NCBI RefSeq assembly: GCF_030848475.1
Contig: NZ_JAVDDS010000010.1
Coordinates: 38,662-102,661 of the forward strand
Source: Herbivorax alkaliphila
Lineage (GTDB): Bacteria > Bacillota > Clostridia > Acetivibrionales > Acetivibrionaceae
Length of the DNA: 64,000 nt
Reading direction: 5' to 3'
The notes beneath the pieces are model-generated. The model saw only the letters and a program-made list of their open reading frames with translations. It was not told the origin of the DNA and made no database searches. The position numbers and the translations under genes were made by a program. Of this stretch, positions 9,660-19,737 are shown piece after piece; positions within the stretch are counted from its first letter, which is position 1, and every line of letters starts with the position of its first letter.

Positions 9660-11720
9660 TTAAACAGCTAATGAATTCACATCTATTATCAATGCCACAT
9701 TTCCATCTCCTAATATAGTTGCTCCTGCAATACACTTAATGCCCGAAAGAAGCTTTCCAAGTGATTTTATAACCACTTCTCTTTGGCCAATTAATGAATC
9801 TACTAAAAATCCTGATAATCTTTCACCCTTTTTCACAATAACAACTGTCATATTTTTCTTTTGGTCATCATTTTCAGGTACTTGCAAAACTTTACCCAGT
9901 CTTACAACAGGAACTACCATATTTCTAAGTAAAATCACTTCCTGATTTTGAACCATTTTTATTTGTTCAGGAGTTATTTTTATAATTTCTTTAGTACTGT
10001 TTAAAGGTATAGCATACTTTTCTTTCCCAATTACCACTAATAAAGCCTGTATTATTGCAAGGGTAAGTGGAAGCCTTATTATAAACTTACTTCCTACACC
10101 TTTCTCAGTTTCAACTTCAACTATACCACCTAATTGCTCTATTTTAGTTTTTACAACATCAAGTCCTACTCCTCTGCCTGAAAGATCTGTTATTTTATCA
10201 GAAGTACTAAATGATGGCTTAAATAAGAAATCAATAATATCTTTTTTGGATAGATTCTCTGCCATATCTTTTTTTATTACACCTCTATCAATTGCCTTTT
10301 TCTTTACTTTTTCTAGGTTGATTCCCTGACCATCATCTTCTACCTCAATGACAACATTATTCCCATCCTGATATGCCTTTAAATTAATATGTCCAGCTAC
10401 TGATTTTCCAATATTTTTTCTTTTTTCTGTTGATTCCAATCCATGATCTGCAGAGTTTCTTATTAAATGTATTAAAGGATCTCCAATTTCATCAATAACT
10501 GTTCTGTCAAGCTCCGTCTCTGTTCCTGTCATATTAAGCTCTATATCTTTTCCAAGCTCTTTTGAAACATCTCTAATCATCCTTGGAAATCTATTGAAAA
10601 CCAAATCCACTGGAACCATTCTTACCTTCATTACTGCATCATGAAGGTTTGTCGTTATTCTCTCTAAATATTCAACAGCTTCATCATAACTTTGTGAAGT
10701 CTCAACATCATCTAGCCCTTCAAGGCGAGTCTTAATAATGATAAGTTCGCTTACAAGGTTCATTAAAACATCAAGTCTATCAATGTCAACTCTTACTGTT
10801 TTACCTGTTTTCGCTTTATGGGCTTTCATTTTTGATTTCTTTTTATCTTTCTCTGTATCTTTTTCCTCTTCTTCCAAATTAGTATTTTTTATAGAATGTT
10901 CTTCATAAGCCTCCTGCACCTGTGATTCATCAGCTTTTTTATCATCAATAGATCCAATAACAACTTTTTCAACTTCAGCTATATGATTAATTTCTTTAGT
11001 AAAAACCGAATCATCTTCTTTTGTTACACATATAACTGTGAATTCAAAATCAAATTTTTCATCTTCTATATCTTCAACTCTTGGCTCTGACCTTATAATT
11101 TCTCCATACTTTTCAAGAGTCTGAAAAATTATAAATGAACGTGCAGATTTTAGCACACAGCTTTTATTTAGTATAATTGTAATTTCAAAAACATTCATGT
11201 CCATAGAATAGGCCTTATTTACTGCGTTTTGTTCAAATTGGTCGAGTTTAAAATTTGCTGTTTCATACTGTGATTTTTCAGTTGTTTTCTTTTTTCTGTC
11301 CTTTGAAGAAGCAGCTTTTCCTCCTTCATTTTCCCCTTTTTTATCCAATACAGAGTTTAATTCATTTATTATCTCAGTATAATCGTTATCTCCTTCACTT
11401 CCTTCGTTCATAATATTTTCCGTATAAAATTCCAGTGCATCTAAGCATTTAAACAATAAATCAATCAATTCAGATTTGATTCTTACTTCATTACTTCTCA
11501 CAGCATGCAAAACATTTTCCATGTCATGAGTTAATTTAGCCATTTTGCTAAACCCCATAGTTCCAGACATGCCCTTTAATGTATGAGCTACCCTAAATAT
11601 TTCATCCAAAACAGACTTGTCCTGAGGGTTTTTCTCTAAACTTAGAAGCGATTGATTAAGTGACTGTAAATGCTCTTTACTTTCATCGATAAAAATTTCT
11701 AAATATTGACTCATATCCAT
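9660..11720 (-). CDS. cheA: Chemotaxis histidine kinase CheA
   Basis: A 686-residue kinase with the usual five domains. P1 (1-105) carries the phosphorylated His46 in VAHTLKGMSGTMGF. A P2-like CheY/CheB-binding domain covers about 175-260. After an acidic-basic linker, P3 dimerises (about 305-370). P4 is the ATPase with NSADHGLE (N box) and GRGVGLDVVK (G box). P5 is a CheW-like domain (about 545-680). Its start overlaps the cheB stop (TAATG), showing tight coupling. Phosphoryl transfer goes to CheY and CheB, both encoded in this operon. Confidence 0.98.
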   Translation of the reverse strand: MDMSQYLEIFIDESKEHLQSLNQSLLSLEKNPQDKSVLDEIFRVAHTLKGMSGTMGFSKMAKLTHDMENVLHAVRSNEVRIKSELIDLLFKCLDALEFYTENIMNEGSEGDNDYTEIINELNSVLDKKGENEGGKAASSKDRKKKTTEKSQYETANFKLDQFEQNAVNKAYSMDMNVFEITIILNKSCVLKSARSFIIFQTLEKYGEIIRSEPRVEDIEDEKFDFEFTVICVTKEDDSVFTKEINHIAEVEKVVIGSIDDKKADESQVQEAYEEHSIKNTNLEEEEKDTEKDKKKSKMKAHKAKTGKTVRVDIDRLDVLMNLVSELIIIKTRLEGLDDVETSQSYDEAVEYLERITTNLHDAVMKVRMVPVDLVFNRFPRMIRDVSKELGKDIELNMTGTETELDRTVIDEIGDPLIHLIRNSADHGLESTEKRKNIGKSVAGHINLKAYQDGNNVVIEVEDDGQGINLEKVKKKAIDRGVIKKDMAENLSKKDIIDFLFKPSFSTSDKITDLSGRGVGLDVVKTKIEQLGGIVEVETEKGVGSKFIIRLPLTLAIIQALLVVIGKEKYAIPLNSTKEIIKITPEQIKMVQNQEVILLRNMVVPVVRLGKVLQVPENDDQKKNMTVVIVKKGERLSGFLVDSLIGQREVVIKSLGKLLSGIKCIAGATILGDGNVALIIDVNSLAV

Positions 11721-12784
11721 TATTTATGCACCCCCATGGTTTTCATAATTTCATTTGCTATTTCGTCTAACGCTGCTACAACATCTACCACACCTTTTAA
11801 TATTGCCTCTTTAGGCATTCCAAACACTATACAGCTTTTTTTATCCTGAGCAATAATATGTGCATTATTTGTATTTTTAAGTATCTCAACTCCTTCACTT
11901 CCGTCTCTGCCCATGCCAGTCATTATAACTCCTATAATGTTTTTAAAATTAGTATTCGATAACGACTTCATCATTACATCTACTGAAGGTCTATGTCCAT
12001 TTACAGGTGGATCTTTTGACAGTTTTATTTTAAGTACATTTTCAGAAGATTTACTTACCATCAAATGAGAATCTCCTGGTGCAATGTACACATGTGAACC
12101 TTTAATAACTTCATTATCTTCAGCTTCTTTTACCTTAACCTTGCTTATGTAATCAATTCTGTCTGCTAAAGATTTTGTAAATCCTGGAGGCATATGCTGT
12201 ACAACTAAAAATGCTGCTTCCACATTTGGATGAATTGAAGAAATAAGCTTTTGTAATGCTTTTGGACCACCTGTTGAAGTTCCTATTGCAACAATATATT
12301 TTAATTCTGTTTTTTCTTTCACTAAATCCTCATCTATTAAAAATTTTTCTTTATTACTATCATAATTATCTAATGCTCTTCCTGCAATTTTTATTTTTTG
12401 TACTATTTCGTTTTTTTTCTCCTCACCAGACATATGAAATATATTTGAAGGTTTTGTAATAAAGTCAATCGCTCCATCATCTAAAGCTTTAATGGTGGCT
12501 TCTGCTCCTTCTTTGCTAACACTACTAAGCATTATGACAGATACTTTAAGCAATCTGTTAAGCTCTTTGAGACACAAAAGACCATCCATAACAGGCATGT
12601 TAATATCTAAAGTTACTACATCAGGATTTAAGACTTTAGCCTTTTTTATAGCATCAAGACCATTTTTAGCAGTATCAATAACTTCAATCTCATCATCGCT
12701 GCTCAAAATATCCCGTATTACTTTTCTCATAAAAGCTGAATCATCTACAATCATCACTTTTACTTTTTTATTAAGTCTTTTCAT
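11720..12784 (-). CDS. cheB: Chemoreceptor methylesterase / glutamine deamidase CheB
   Basis: A 354-residue response regulator-esterase. The receiver domain holds the acidic pocket VDDSAFMRK and phospho-acceptor Asp60 in LDINMPVMDG. The C-terminal domain holds the serine-esterase residues in GTSTGGPKAL (Ser about 170), VQHMPPGFTKSLADR and MTGMGRDGSEG. It removes receptor methyl groups in adaptation. No CheR methyltransferase is present in the window, so the partner enzyme must be elsewhere. It is followed directly by cheA. Confidence 0.97.
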   Translation of the reverse strand: MKRLNKKVKVMIVDDSAFMRKVIRDILSSDDEIEVIDTAKNGLDAIKKAKVLNPDVVTLDINMPVMDGLLCLKELNRLLKVSVIMLSSVSKEGAEATIKALDDGAIDFITKPSNIFHMSGEEKKNEIVQKIKIAGRALDNYDSNKEKFLIDEDLVKEKTELKYIVAIGTSTGGPKALQKLISSIHPNVEAAFLVVQHMPPGFTKSLADRIDYISKVKVKEAEDNEVIKGSHVYIAPGDSHLMVSKSSENVLKIKLSKDPPVNGHRPSVDVMMKSLSNTNFKNIIGVIMTGMGRDGSEGVEILKNTNNAHIIAQDKKSCIVFGMPKEAILKGVVDVVAALDEIANEIMKTMGVHK

Positions 12785-12791
12785 AAAATAA

Positions 12792-13460
12792 TCAGCCCTT
12801 TTTAATAAGTCTTCTCTGCTCTTGAAATATATAACTTACTATTTTCTCCCTTGCCTTCTCACTAATTTTCTCAAATGACACTCCAATTTCATACTTGTAT
12901 TCTCCTCTATCAACTCCATATTCACTAAACCTTACTACTTTCCCACGAAAGCCCACTTTATCAAAATCATTTAAAAACAATTCACATTCAAGAATATCTC
13001 CAACACTAACCCTATTGGTTAATTTTATACAAACCCCTCCACCACTTAAGTCTCTAGTTATTGTTTTTTTTAAATCTTCACCTTTTTTTAAATTGGATTT
13101 TGAAGCTTTTATTACTTTATATTTAATTGGATTTGTACATTCAAACCTAAAAAACTCTCTTCTTTGAATTTTTTTTATATCACTTAATGTATTTATCTTT
13201 AAAACTCTAATATCATTTCTTTTAATTCTTTCTATAACTTCAGCTTCAAATTGATAAAAATTTTCCTTTTGAATGAAGTATATCTCTAAATTGGCTCCTT
13301 TTTCTATAGGATATAATCTCCCTTTATATATAGGTGCTAAAATATACAAAATTTTATCATGCTCAGTCCACTCTAACTGACTTACAAATTCAGGGCTTTT
13401 TTCCTCATCACTTAATTTCATTTCCAGCTTCAGACCTTCTTTGAGCTGATTAAAATTCAT
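12792..13460 (-). CDS. PilZ-domain flagellar brake protein (YcgR-like)
   Basis: About 222 residues, with an N-terminal YcgR-type beta domain (about 1-95) and a C-terminal PilZ domain that binds cyclic di-GMP. The binding motifs are visible: RxxxR as RREFFR and the DxSxxG block as DLSGGGVCIKL. Proteins of this kind slow or stop the motor when c-di-GMP is high. I choose the ATG at 13458-13460, with AAAGGTGG upstream; in-frame GTG codons lie just before it. It stands between flhG and cheB, as in many Clostridia. Confidence 0.9.
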   Translation of the reverse strand: MNFNQLKEGLKLEMKLSDEEKSPEFVSQLEWTEHDKILYILAPIYKGRLYPIEKGANLEIYFIQKENFYQFEAEVIERIKRNDIRVLKINTLSDIKKIQRREFFRFECTNPIKYKVIKASKSNLKKGEDLKKTITRDLSGGGVCIKLTNRVSVGDILECELFLNDFDKVGFRGKVVRFSEYGVDRGEYKYEIGVSFEKISEKAREKIVSYIFQEQRRLIKKG

Positions 13461-13501
13461 ATTTTTCACCACCTTTGTCCTAAAAACAGCAAAGAATCTA
13501 T

Positions 13502-14413
13502 TTATCCATTTAAAATGTTAACAAATCTGCTTACAAAACTTTTTATTCCTGTTGTACTTCCACTATCAGCATTATTTTTTATTTCTAAAAGATTTTTTGA
13601 TATATCTTTAATTTGCTTTGATGCCATACTCTTTGGAAAACTTAAGGAAAAAGGCTGCTGCATTTTTACAGCTTTTATCACCATATTATCCTGAGGTATA
13701 AATCCTAATGGCTGAAGTTTTACTTCTAAAAACCTTTTTGTAACCATTGAAAGTTTATTTGTAATATCACTTGCCTCATTGACACTTTCTGCCCTATTTA
13801 TAATCAATCTAACTGTCTTATTAACATCTCTTTTAGATATCACCTTTATAAGTGCATAAGCATCTGTAATAGATGTAGGCTCTGGAGTAGCAACAAGCAC
13901 CACTTCATCTGCTGCCATAACAAAACTCATTACATTGTCTGAAAGGCCTGCTCCTGTATCAATAAGTATTACATCTGACATCTTATCTAAAAGTGAAATA
14001 TTTGCAAGAAATTTTTGAATCTGATAATTATCAAGCTTTGCCAAATCTTCAATACCTGATCCACCAGCAATAAATTTAATATTTTTAGGTCCATCAGATA
14101 ATATTTCAACAATATTTTTGTTATTGTATATAACATCCACCAAAGTATACTTAGGAACAACGCCAAGTAATACATCTATGTTTCCCAGACCTAAATCTGC
14201 GTCCATAATTGTAACCCTTTTGCCCATCTCACTTAATGCAATAGCTAAGTTTATAGTTATATTTGTCTTTCCAACTCCACCCTTGCCACTGGTTACAGTA
14301 ATTACTTTGGCCGACTTATTTTTCTGGACAACCTTTTCATCAGCTTCACTTATAGGCTCTTTAAGTTTTAAATTATCTATAATTTGTCTTAATTTATTCG
14401 CTTGATCCATCAT
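13502..14413 (-). CDS. flhG: MinD/ParA-family ATPase FlhG (YlxH)
   Basis: A 303-residue P-loop ATPase that controls flagellar number and placement together with FlhF. The deviant Walker A is VTSGKGGVGKTNITINLAI (about residues 37-55), with Walker B-like DVILIDTGAGLSD. The N-terminal DQANKLRQII matches the DQA segment through which FlhG activates FlhF. Two consecutive ATG codons can serve as start (14413 or 14410). It lies 3 bp after flhF. Confidence 0.94.
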   Translation of the reverse strand: MMDQANKLRQIIDNLKLKEPISEADEKVVQKNKSAKVITVTSGKGGVGKTNITINLAIALSEMGKRVTIMDADLGLGNIDVLLGVVPKYTLVDVIYNNKNIVEILSDGPKNIKFIAGGSGIEDLAKLDNYQIQKFLANISLLDKMSDVILIDTGAGLSDNVMSFVMAADEVVLVATPEPTSITDAYALIKVISKRDVNKTVRLIINRAESVNEASDITNKLSMVTKRFLEVKLQPLGFIPQDNMVIKAVKMQQPFSLSFPKSMASKQIKDISKNLLEIKNNADSGSTTGIKSFVSRFVNILNG

Positions 14414-14416
14414 CCA

Positions 14417-15622
14417 CTAAATGCTCCCTATTAGATTTTTTGTTATTTTATCTATATTTGCCATTTCTATATCGTCAGGTACATTTTGTCCATTTGTCAC
14501 ATAAGAAAGGGGTTTGTCTGCGTATTGTTTTACATTTAGAATAGTTCCTAACGAAGGAGTTTCATCTAGCTTGGTAAAAATCAACTTGTAGTTTCCTAAA
14601 AAACTATAACTATCAATAATTTCTTTGCAATTATTCTTTCCTGTAGTTGTACTTAAAACCAAAAACATTTCATCTGCACAAGATGCTTTTACCAAAGTCT
14701 TAAGTTCATTAAATTGAGGCTTATTCCTGCTGCTTCTGCCAGCAGTATCGATAAAGATAATGTCTTTATCCTGGTAGCTTTCAATTACACTGTTTATTTC
14801 ATTTAAAGAATAGACCACCTCTAAAGGCATTCCAAGTATTTCAGCATAGGTTTTTAGCTGATCTACTGCTGCAATCCTATAGGTATCGGCAGTAATAAGT
14901 CCTACATTTTTTTTGTGGTTTAAAGCATAACTTGCTGCAATTTTCGCTAAAGTTGTAGTCTTTCCTACTCCTGTTGGACCTACGAAGATAACTACTGTTG
15001 GCTTTCCATCTTCTCTTAGCTTTATTGTTTCAGGTTTTCCGAGCATTCCGGATATAAGATTGTAAAGTATCAACGCCGTATCATTAACACTTATATTTGA
15101 ATTGCATCTTTCCCCAGCTATTTTTAGCAGCTGTTTGATGATTTTAGTGTCCACTTCATTATTTTTAAGATTATTATGAAAAAGTTCCATTACTTTTGAA
15201 ACACATTGTTCTTTTGATGCTTCATTAGATTTCTTTTCAGGTTGTTGAACTTTATCATATATTTTTTGAAGTATGTTTTCCATACTATTAACCTTATTCT
15301 CCAACAACATGATTTTTTCCTCTTTTTCTGTCGATTTACTTTTCACTTCATTATAATTTTCTTCATTCTTTTTAATATTATCATTATTCTGCCCGTTATT
15401 ATAAAAGGGCTGCCTGTTATCATAAGAGGGTTTTTTTGCCTTTATATTTTGATATTCATCAATTGCTGCTAAAACCTCAATCATTGGCTTTGACATAAAA
15501 TTCAAAAGCCCTTTCTGCTTTATCTTTCTGGTGTTTAGTATTACTGCTTCATTTCCTAAATCCATTTTTACTTTTAGCATAGCCTCGTGGGCATCTTTTC
15601 CCATATACCTTCTTACTTTCAT
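14417..15622 (-). CDS. flhF: Flagellar GTPase FlhF
   Basis: SRP-type GTPase of 401 residues that recruits early flagellar components to the membrane. It has the N-terminal B domain (MKVRRYMGKDAHEAMLKVK), a low-complexity asparagine/lysine-rich linker (about 70-115), and the NG domain with G1 VGPTGVGKTTTLAKIA, TADTYRIAAVDQL, G3 DTAGRS and G4 TKLDET. The start overlaps the flhA stop by one base (TAATG). Its activator FlhG is directly downstream. Confidence 0.96.
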   Translation of the reverse strand: MKVRRYMGKDAHEAMLKVKMDLGNEAVILNTRKIKQKGLLNFMSKPMIEVLAAIDEYQNIKAKKPSYDNRQPFYNNGQNNDNIKKNEENYNEVKSKSTEKEEKIMLLENKVNSMENILQKIYDKVQQPEKKSNEASKEQCVSKVMELFHNNLKNNEVDTKIIKQLLKIAGERCNSNISVNDTALILYNLISGMLGKPETIKLREDGKPTVVIFVGPTGVGKTTTLAKIAASYALNHKKNVGLITADTYRIAAVDQLKTYAEILGMPLEVVYSLNEINSVIESYQDKDIIFIDTAGRSSRNKPQFNELKTLVKASCADEMFLVLSTTTGKNNCKEIIDSYSFLGNYKLIFTKLDETPSLGTILNVKQYADKPLSYVTNGQNVPDDIEMANIDKITKNLIGSI

Positions 15623-17646
15623 TAAATACTCACCGTCCCAACAGCTTGAACCTGTATATCAGGATCAAGTTCATTATATGATAACACTACCAATCCTGGT
15701 ATGGACTGATCTGCAAGTCTTTTAAAATATAACCTTACAACAGGTGATGATAATACAATAGGCTGTTGTCCTAACTGCATAAGCTTTTGAACTTGCTTTG
15801 ATAAATTATTTATAATTGAATTAATTAACCCCGGCTCTATATTTAGAAAAGAACCGGTTTCAGTTTTTTGAACAGAGTCCATAATTACCTGCTCTAATTT
15901 TGGATCTAATGTTATTACCGATGACTTTTTCTCTTTCATGAACTTTTTGGAAATAGCTCTTCCTAAAGACTGTCTTACATATTCAGTTAACATATCTGTG
16001 TCATTTGTAGTTGGAGCATAGTCAGCTAATGTTTCTAGAATTGTTACCATATCTCTTATAGATATACCCTCCCTTAAAAGGTTTGCAACAACTTTTTGGA
16101 TTTCTCCAATTGACATTACTTTAGGAACAAGTTCTTCAACTATAGCAGGATAATTTTCCTTTACTTTTTCTATAATTGTCTGAACCTCCTGTCTTCCAGT
16201 AAGTTCATGTGCATAACTTTTGATAACTTCTGTAAGATGAGTAGCTATAATAGATGGAGGATCAACTACAGTATAACCTAACATTTCAGCTTTATCCCTT
16301 TGTGTCTCATTTATCCATACTGCTGGAAGACCAAAAGCAGGCTCAGTGGTATTAATACCTGATATCTCCTCTTCCACAACTCCAGGACTCATTGCAAGAT
16401 AGTGGTCAAGCATTAGTTCTCCATCTGCCACCTCAACTCCTTTAATTTTTATAATATATTGATTGGGGCTAAGCCCAATATTATCCCTTAACCTTATTAC
16501 AGGAACTATCATCCCCATATCTAGGGCAAGCTGTCTTCTTATCATAACAACCCTGTCCAGCAAGTCACCTCCTTGATTTACATCTGCCAAAGGAATTATG
16601 CCATATCCAAATTCTAATTCAATAGGGTCTACTTGAAGAAGATTTACTACATTCTCAGGCTTTCTTATTTCCTCAACCTCTTCTTCTTCCCCTTGCTCTT
16701 CTTCCTGTTTTTCAACTTCTTCTTTTTGTTTAGAAAGCACCACTCCTATAATTATAAATGCTGTTCCCAATGTAAAAAATGGCAGTGTCGCTAGGGGAAT
16801 TGCCAGCAATATACAAAAACCTCCAGCTATAAAAAACACTTTAGGATTGTAAAGTATCTGCTGCCTTAAATCATCACTTAACCCTCCATCTGATGCAGAC
16901 CTTGTAACTATAAGTCCTGTTGCAAATGAGACTAACAGAGCTGGAATCTGACTTACAAGACCATCTCCAATTGTAAGTATTGTATAGTTTTCAAGTGCAA
17001 AACTAAAATCTTCTCCTCTTATTACAGTTCCAATTATCAAACCACCAGTTATGTTAAGTATAGTAATAATAATTCCTGCTATAGCATCTCCTTTAACAAA
17101 CTTTGTGGCTCCATCCATTGCTCCGTAAAAATCCGCTTCTCTCTGAATTTTTTTTCGTCTCGCCTTAGCTTCAACATCATTTATAAGTCCTGCATTTAAA
17201 TCTGCATCAATAGCCATCTGCTTTCCCGGCATTGCATCTAGTGTAAATCTTGCAGCAACTTCTGACACTCTTTCAGTTCCCTTTGTTATAACAAGAAACT
17301 GAACAATCATAATAATTAAAAATATAATAAAACCTACAACCAGATTTCCTTGAGCTACAAATGTTCCAAATCCCTCAATAACTCTTCCAGCTTCACCCTC
17401 TGATAGCACCAATGTTGTAGACTTTATATTGAGAGATAATCTATACATTGTAGTAAATAACAAAATAGATGGAAACACTGAAATCTGCAGAGCCTCTTTT
17501 GAATAAATAACATTTAGCAGAATAACCAACCCTGCGGATATGTTAATAGCAAGAAAAACATCCAGCAGTCCACCTGGAACAGGTATTATTATAATTAAAA
17601 CAATAGCAACTACTAAAACAGCTACCGACATATCCCCAAATTTCAT
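15622..17646 (-). CDS. flhA: Flagellar export gate protein FlhA
   Basis: A 674-residue type III export component. About eight membrane helices occupy residues 1-325, with the FHIPEP-type signature region including QGNLVVGFIIF and the loop AIDADLNAGL. An acidic linker (EEEQGEEEEVEE) leads to the soluble C-terminal domain that binds chaperone-substrate complexes. It forms the export gate with FlhB and FliPQR, all encoded just upstream. Length and domain order are normal. Confidence 0.97.
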   Translation of the reverse strand: MKFGDMSVAVLVVAIVLIIIIPVPGGLLDVFLAINISAGLVILLNVIYSKEALQISVFPSILLFTTMYRLSLNIKSTTLVLSEGEAGRVIEGFGTFVAQGNLVVGFIIFLIIMIVQFLVITKGTERVSEVAARFTLDAMPGKQMAIDADLNAGLINDVEAKARRKKIQREADFYGAMDGATKFVKGDAIAGIIITILNITGGLIIGTVIRGEDFSFALENYTILTIGDGLVSQIPALLVSFATGLIVTRSASDGGLSDDLRQQILYNPKVFFIAGGFCILLAIPLATLPFFTLGTAFIIIGVVLSKQKEEVEKQEEEQGEEEEVEEIRKPENVVNLLQVDPIELEFGYGIIPLADVNQGGDLLDRVVMIRRQLALDMGMIVPVIRLRDNIGLSPNQYIIKIKGVEVADGELMLDHYLAMSPGVVEEEISGINTTEPAFGLPAVWINETQRDKAEMLGYTVVDPPSIIATHLTEVIKSYAHELTGRQEVQTIIEKVKENYPAIVEELVPKVMSIGEIQKVVANLLREGISIRDMVTILETLADYAPTTNDTDMLTEYVRQSLGRAISKKFMKEKKSSVITLDPKLEQVIMDSVQKTETGSFLNIEPGLINSIINNLSKQVQKLMQLGQQPIVLSSPVVRLYFKRLADQSIPGLVVLSYNELDPDIQVQAVGTVSI

Positions 17647-18807
17647 CTATTTCCTTCCTCTCTCACTGTTTTTCAAACCATATACGAAAGCTAATACTTC
17701 TGCAACAGCTTGATAAAGCTCTGGTGGTACTTTTTCTCCTATTTCAACAGCAGTAAATATTGCTCTTGCCAAGGGTTTATTTTCAACAATTTCCACACCA
17801 TTTTCTTTTGCCGTTTCTTTTATTCTCAAAGCTATATAGTCCTGTCCCTTTGCCAAAACAAAGGGTGCATCTGAAATTTTAGCATCATACTTTACAGCAA
17901 CTGCAAAATGTGTTGGATTTGTTATAACAACATCTGCATCAGGTATATCCTGCATCATTCTTTTCATAGACATCTGTTTTTGTTTTTGCTTTATTTTTGA
18001 TTTAATTTCAGGATTACCCTCTGACTGCTTATGCTCTTCTTTTACTTCATGTTTTGACATCTTAAGTTTTTTTTCATATTCCCACCATTGATACATATAA
18101 TCAAAAACTCCTAAGATTAAAATTGCTATACACATTCTTATTGCAACATTTGTACCAATAACTCCTATATAGGCTGCTATGCTTATTACATCCATATCCA
18201 TTGTTTTTAATATATTTACCACTTCACCTCTAAGGTACAAAAAACCAATTAAGCCTATTACTGATATTTTAAAAATTGCCTTAACCAACTCTGTTAACGA
18301 CCTTATTGAGAAAATTCTCTTTAATCCACTAAGTGGATTGAGTTTGCTTAATTTAAATTTCAAAGTTTTTGTAGTAAATAAAAATCCTACCTGTGCATAC
18401 ATTGTTATTAATGCCGTTAAAAAAGCTACAGCAAATATCGGAATTATTATTTTTAAATAAGCTACAACTGCCTGTGAAAACACTTTAAGTATTCCATCTA
18501 AAGTATAAAGCCCTTCCATTTTAGGTGATTGAGTATAAAAAACTTTAAATACTTCTAGAATTTTTTCATACATGTAGCTTCCAGAAATTCTTAAAGTAAT
18601 AAACATGCATAAAAGTACTATGGCTGATGTCATTTCCTTGCTTTGAAGTACCTGTCCTTCTTCTCTAGCTTTCTTTCGCTTTTTAGGCGTAGCTTTTTCA
18701 GTTTTTTCACCACTATCCGCAAACTTTTGAAGATTTACAGGCATTAAATTTGATTTTATTTTATTATATTTAGCTAATTTTAATATACTGTGCCAACTTT
18801 TTTTCAT
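17647..18807 (-). CDS. flhB: Flagellar export switch protein FlhB
   Basis: A 386-residue export component. After an N-terminal tail with EKTEKATPKKRKKAREEGQV, four membrane helices span about 55-235, and the cytosolic domain carries the self-cleavage motif NPTH in VITNPTHFAVAVKYD. Cleavage between N and P switches export from rod/hook to filament substrates, sensing FliK. The start overlaps the fliR stop by four bases (ATGA), so translation is probably coupled. Confidence 0.97.
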   Translation of the reverse strand: MKKSWHSILKLAKYNKIKSNLMPVNLQKFADSGEKTEKATPKKRKKAREEGQVLQSKEMTSAIVLLCMFITLRISGSYMYEKILEVFKVFYTQSPKMEGLYTLDGILKVFSQAVVAYLKIIIPIFAVAFLTALITMYAQVGFLFTTKTLKFKLSKLNPLSGLKRIFSIRSLTELVKAIFKISVIGLIGFLYLRGEVVNILKTMDMDVISIAAYIGVIGTNVAIRMCIAILILGVFDYMYQWWEYEKKLKMSKHEVKEEHKQSEGNPEIKSKIKQKQKQMSMKRMMQDIPDADVVITNPTHFAVAVKYDAKISDAPFVLAKGQDYIALRIKETAKENGVEIVENKPLARAIFTAVEIGEKVPPELYQAVAEVLAFVYGLKNSERGRK

Positions 18808-19592
18808 TTTGGAGCCATGCTTTCTAAAAAATTGTACATTTCTCTGTCCATTCCTTTTATGAGAGATTCTAAAACCGATACAAATATTGGTACAGTTAGC
18901 ATCATAACTGATAATCCTAAGAAAATTTTCAAGGGCATTCCTACTATAAAAACATTAAGCTGAGGTACAGTTTTTGAAATAACCCCTAGGGCAACATCTG
19001 CAATCAATATAGCCGCAACAACAGGCCCACTGATTTTAAAACCTACAAGAAAAATATTTCCAAAAACTCTTATAACATCATTAACTAATTCTTCTTCAAA
19101 TATAGCTAAACCCAAAGGAACAAACTCATAACTGTAAAAAAGTGCCCTGATTAAAATATGATGTCCATTGCAAATAAGAAAAATCATCATGCAAAATATA
19201 AAGTAAAAAGTTGACGTAATAGGTACTTGAATATTACTTAAAGGATCAACAACATTTACAATCCCAAATCCCACTTTCATATCAATAAGCTGACCTGCTA
19301 GGTAAATTGCAGTAAATATTGCATATGACACATATCCTAAAGTAATTCCTACTAAAAACTCTTTTAATACCAGAAGAAAATATTCAAAAACACTTGAATA
19401 ATGCAATCCGCCATCAACTTGTAAAGAATTAACAAGCATTAAAGCTAACAAGAATGAAAAACCTATTTTAAAATACGCCGGAATATTCCTTCTGCCAAAA
19501 ATAGGTGCTATTACAAAAAGTCCAGTCATTCGGACAAACACTAACAAGAATACTTCTATACCATTTAATAAAATTCCTTCTGGTATAAACAA
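18804..19592 (-). CDS. fliR: Flagellar export protein FliR
   Basis: About 262 residues with six predicted membrane helices (starting at VFLLVFVRMTGLFVIAPIFG) and the conserved blocks KIGFSFLLALML and DMKVGFGIVNVVDP. I choose the TTG at 19590-19592, seven bases after a run of six G, because it puts the first helix at the expected distance from the N-terminus. GTG codons at 19607 and 19625 are alternatives, and the latter would begin inside the region next to the dispersed repeat. The fliQ-fliR gap is enlarged by that repeat (19628-19699). Confidence 0.93.
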   Translation of the reverse strand: MFIPEGILLNGIEVFLLVFVRMTGLFVIAPIFGRRNIPAYFKIGFSFLLALMLVNSLQVDGGLHYSSVFEYFLLVLKEFLVGITLGYVSYAIFTAIYLAGQLIDMKVGFGIVNVVDPLSNIQVPITSTFYFIFCMMIFLICNGHHILIRALFYSYEFVPLGLAIFEEELVNDVIRVFGNIFLVGFKISGPVVAAILIADVALGVISKTVPQLNVFIVGMPLKIFLGLSVMMLTVPIFVSVLESLIKGMDREMYNFLESMAPK

Positions 19593-19627
19593 TTTTTTGC
19601 CCCCCACTTTTCTGTAGTTTCCCACCT

Positions 19628-19699
19628 AGGAATGCCTTAGAAATAACGTCCTATTTTCAAGGATAAAATCCTTATAATCTAACGGGTTTTAGACGATGA
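19628..19699 (+). repeat. Dispersed ~70-bp repeat, copy 2 (between fliQ and fliR)
   Basis: On the plus strand the segment begins GGAATGCCTTAGAAATAACG and ends GGGTTTTAGACGATGA, matching copy 1 (3634-3704, minus strand). The central stem here is AAGGAT/ATCCTT with an AAA loop, different in sequence from copy 1 but in the same place. It occupies most of the 145 bp between fliQ and fliR, where neighbouring genes of the operon are separated by only a few bases, so it looks inserted. It is oriented antisense to the operon. Confidence 0.7.
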
Positions 19700-19737
19700 T
19701 AATTAAATTTTATTTCTTAGCCATTACCTGTTATTTT

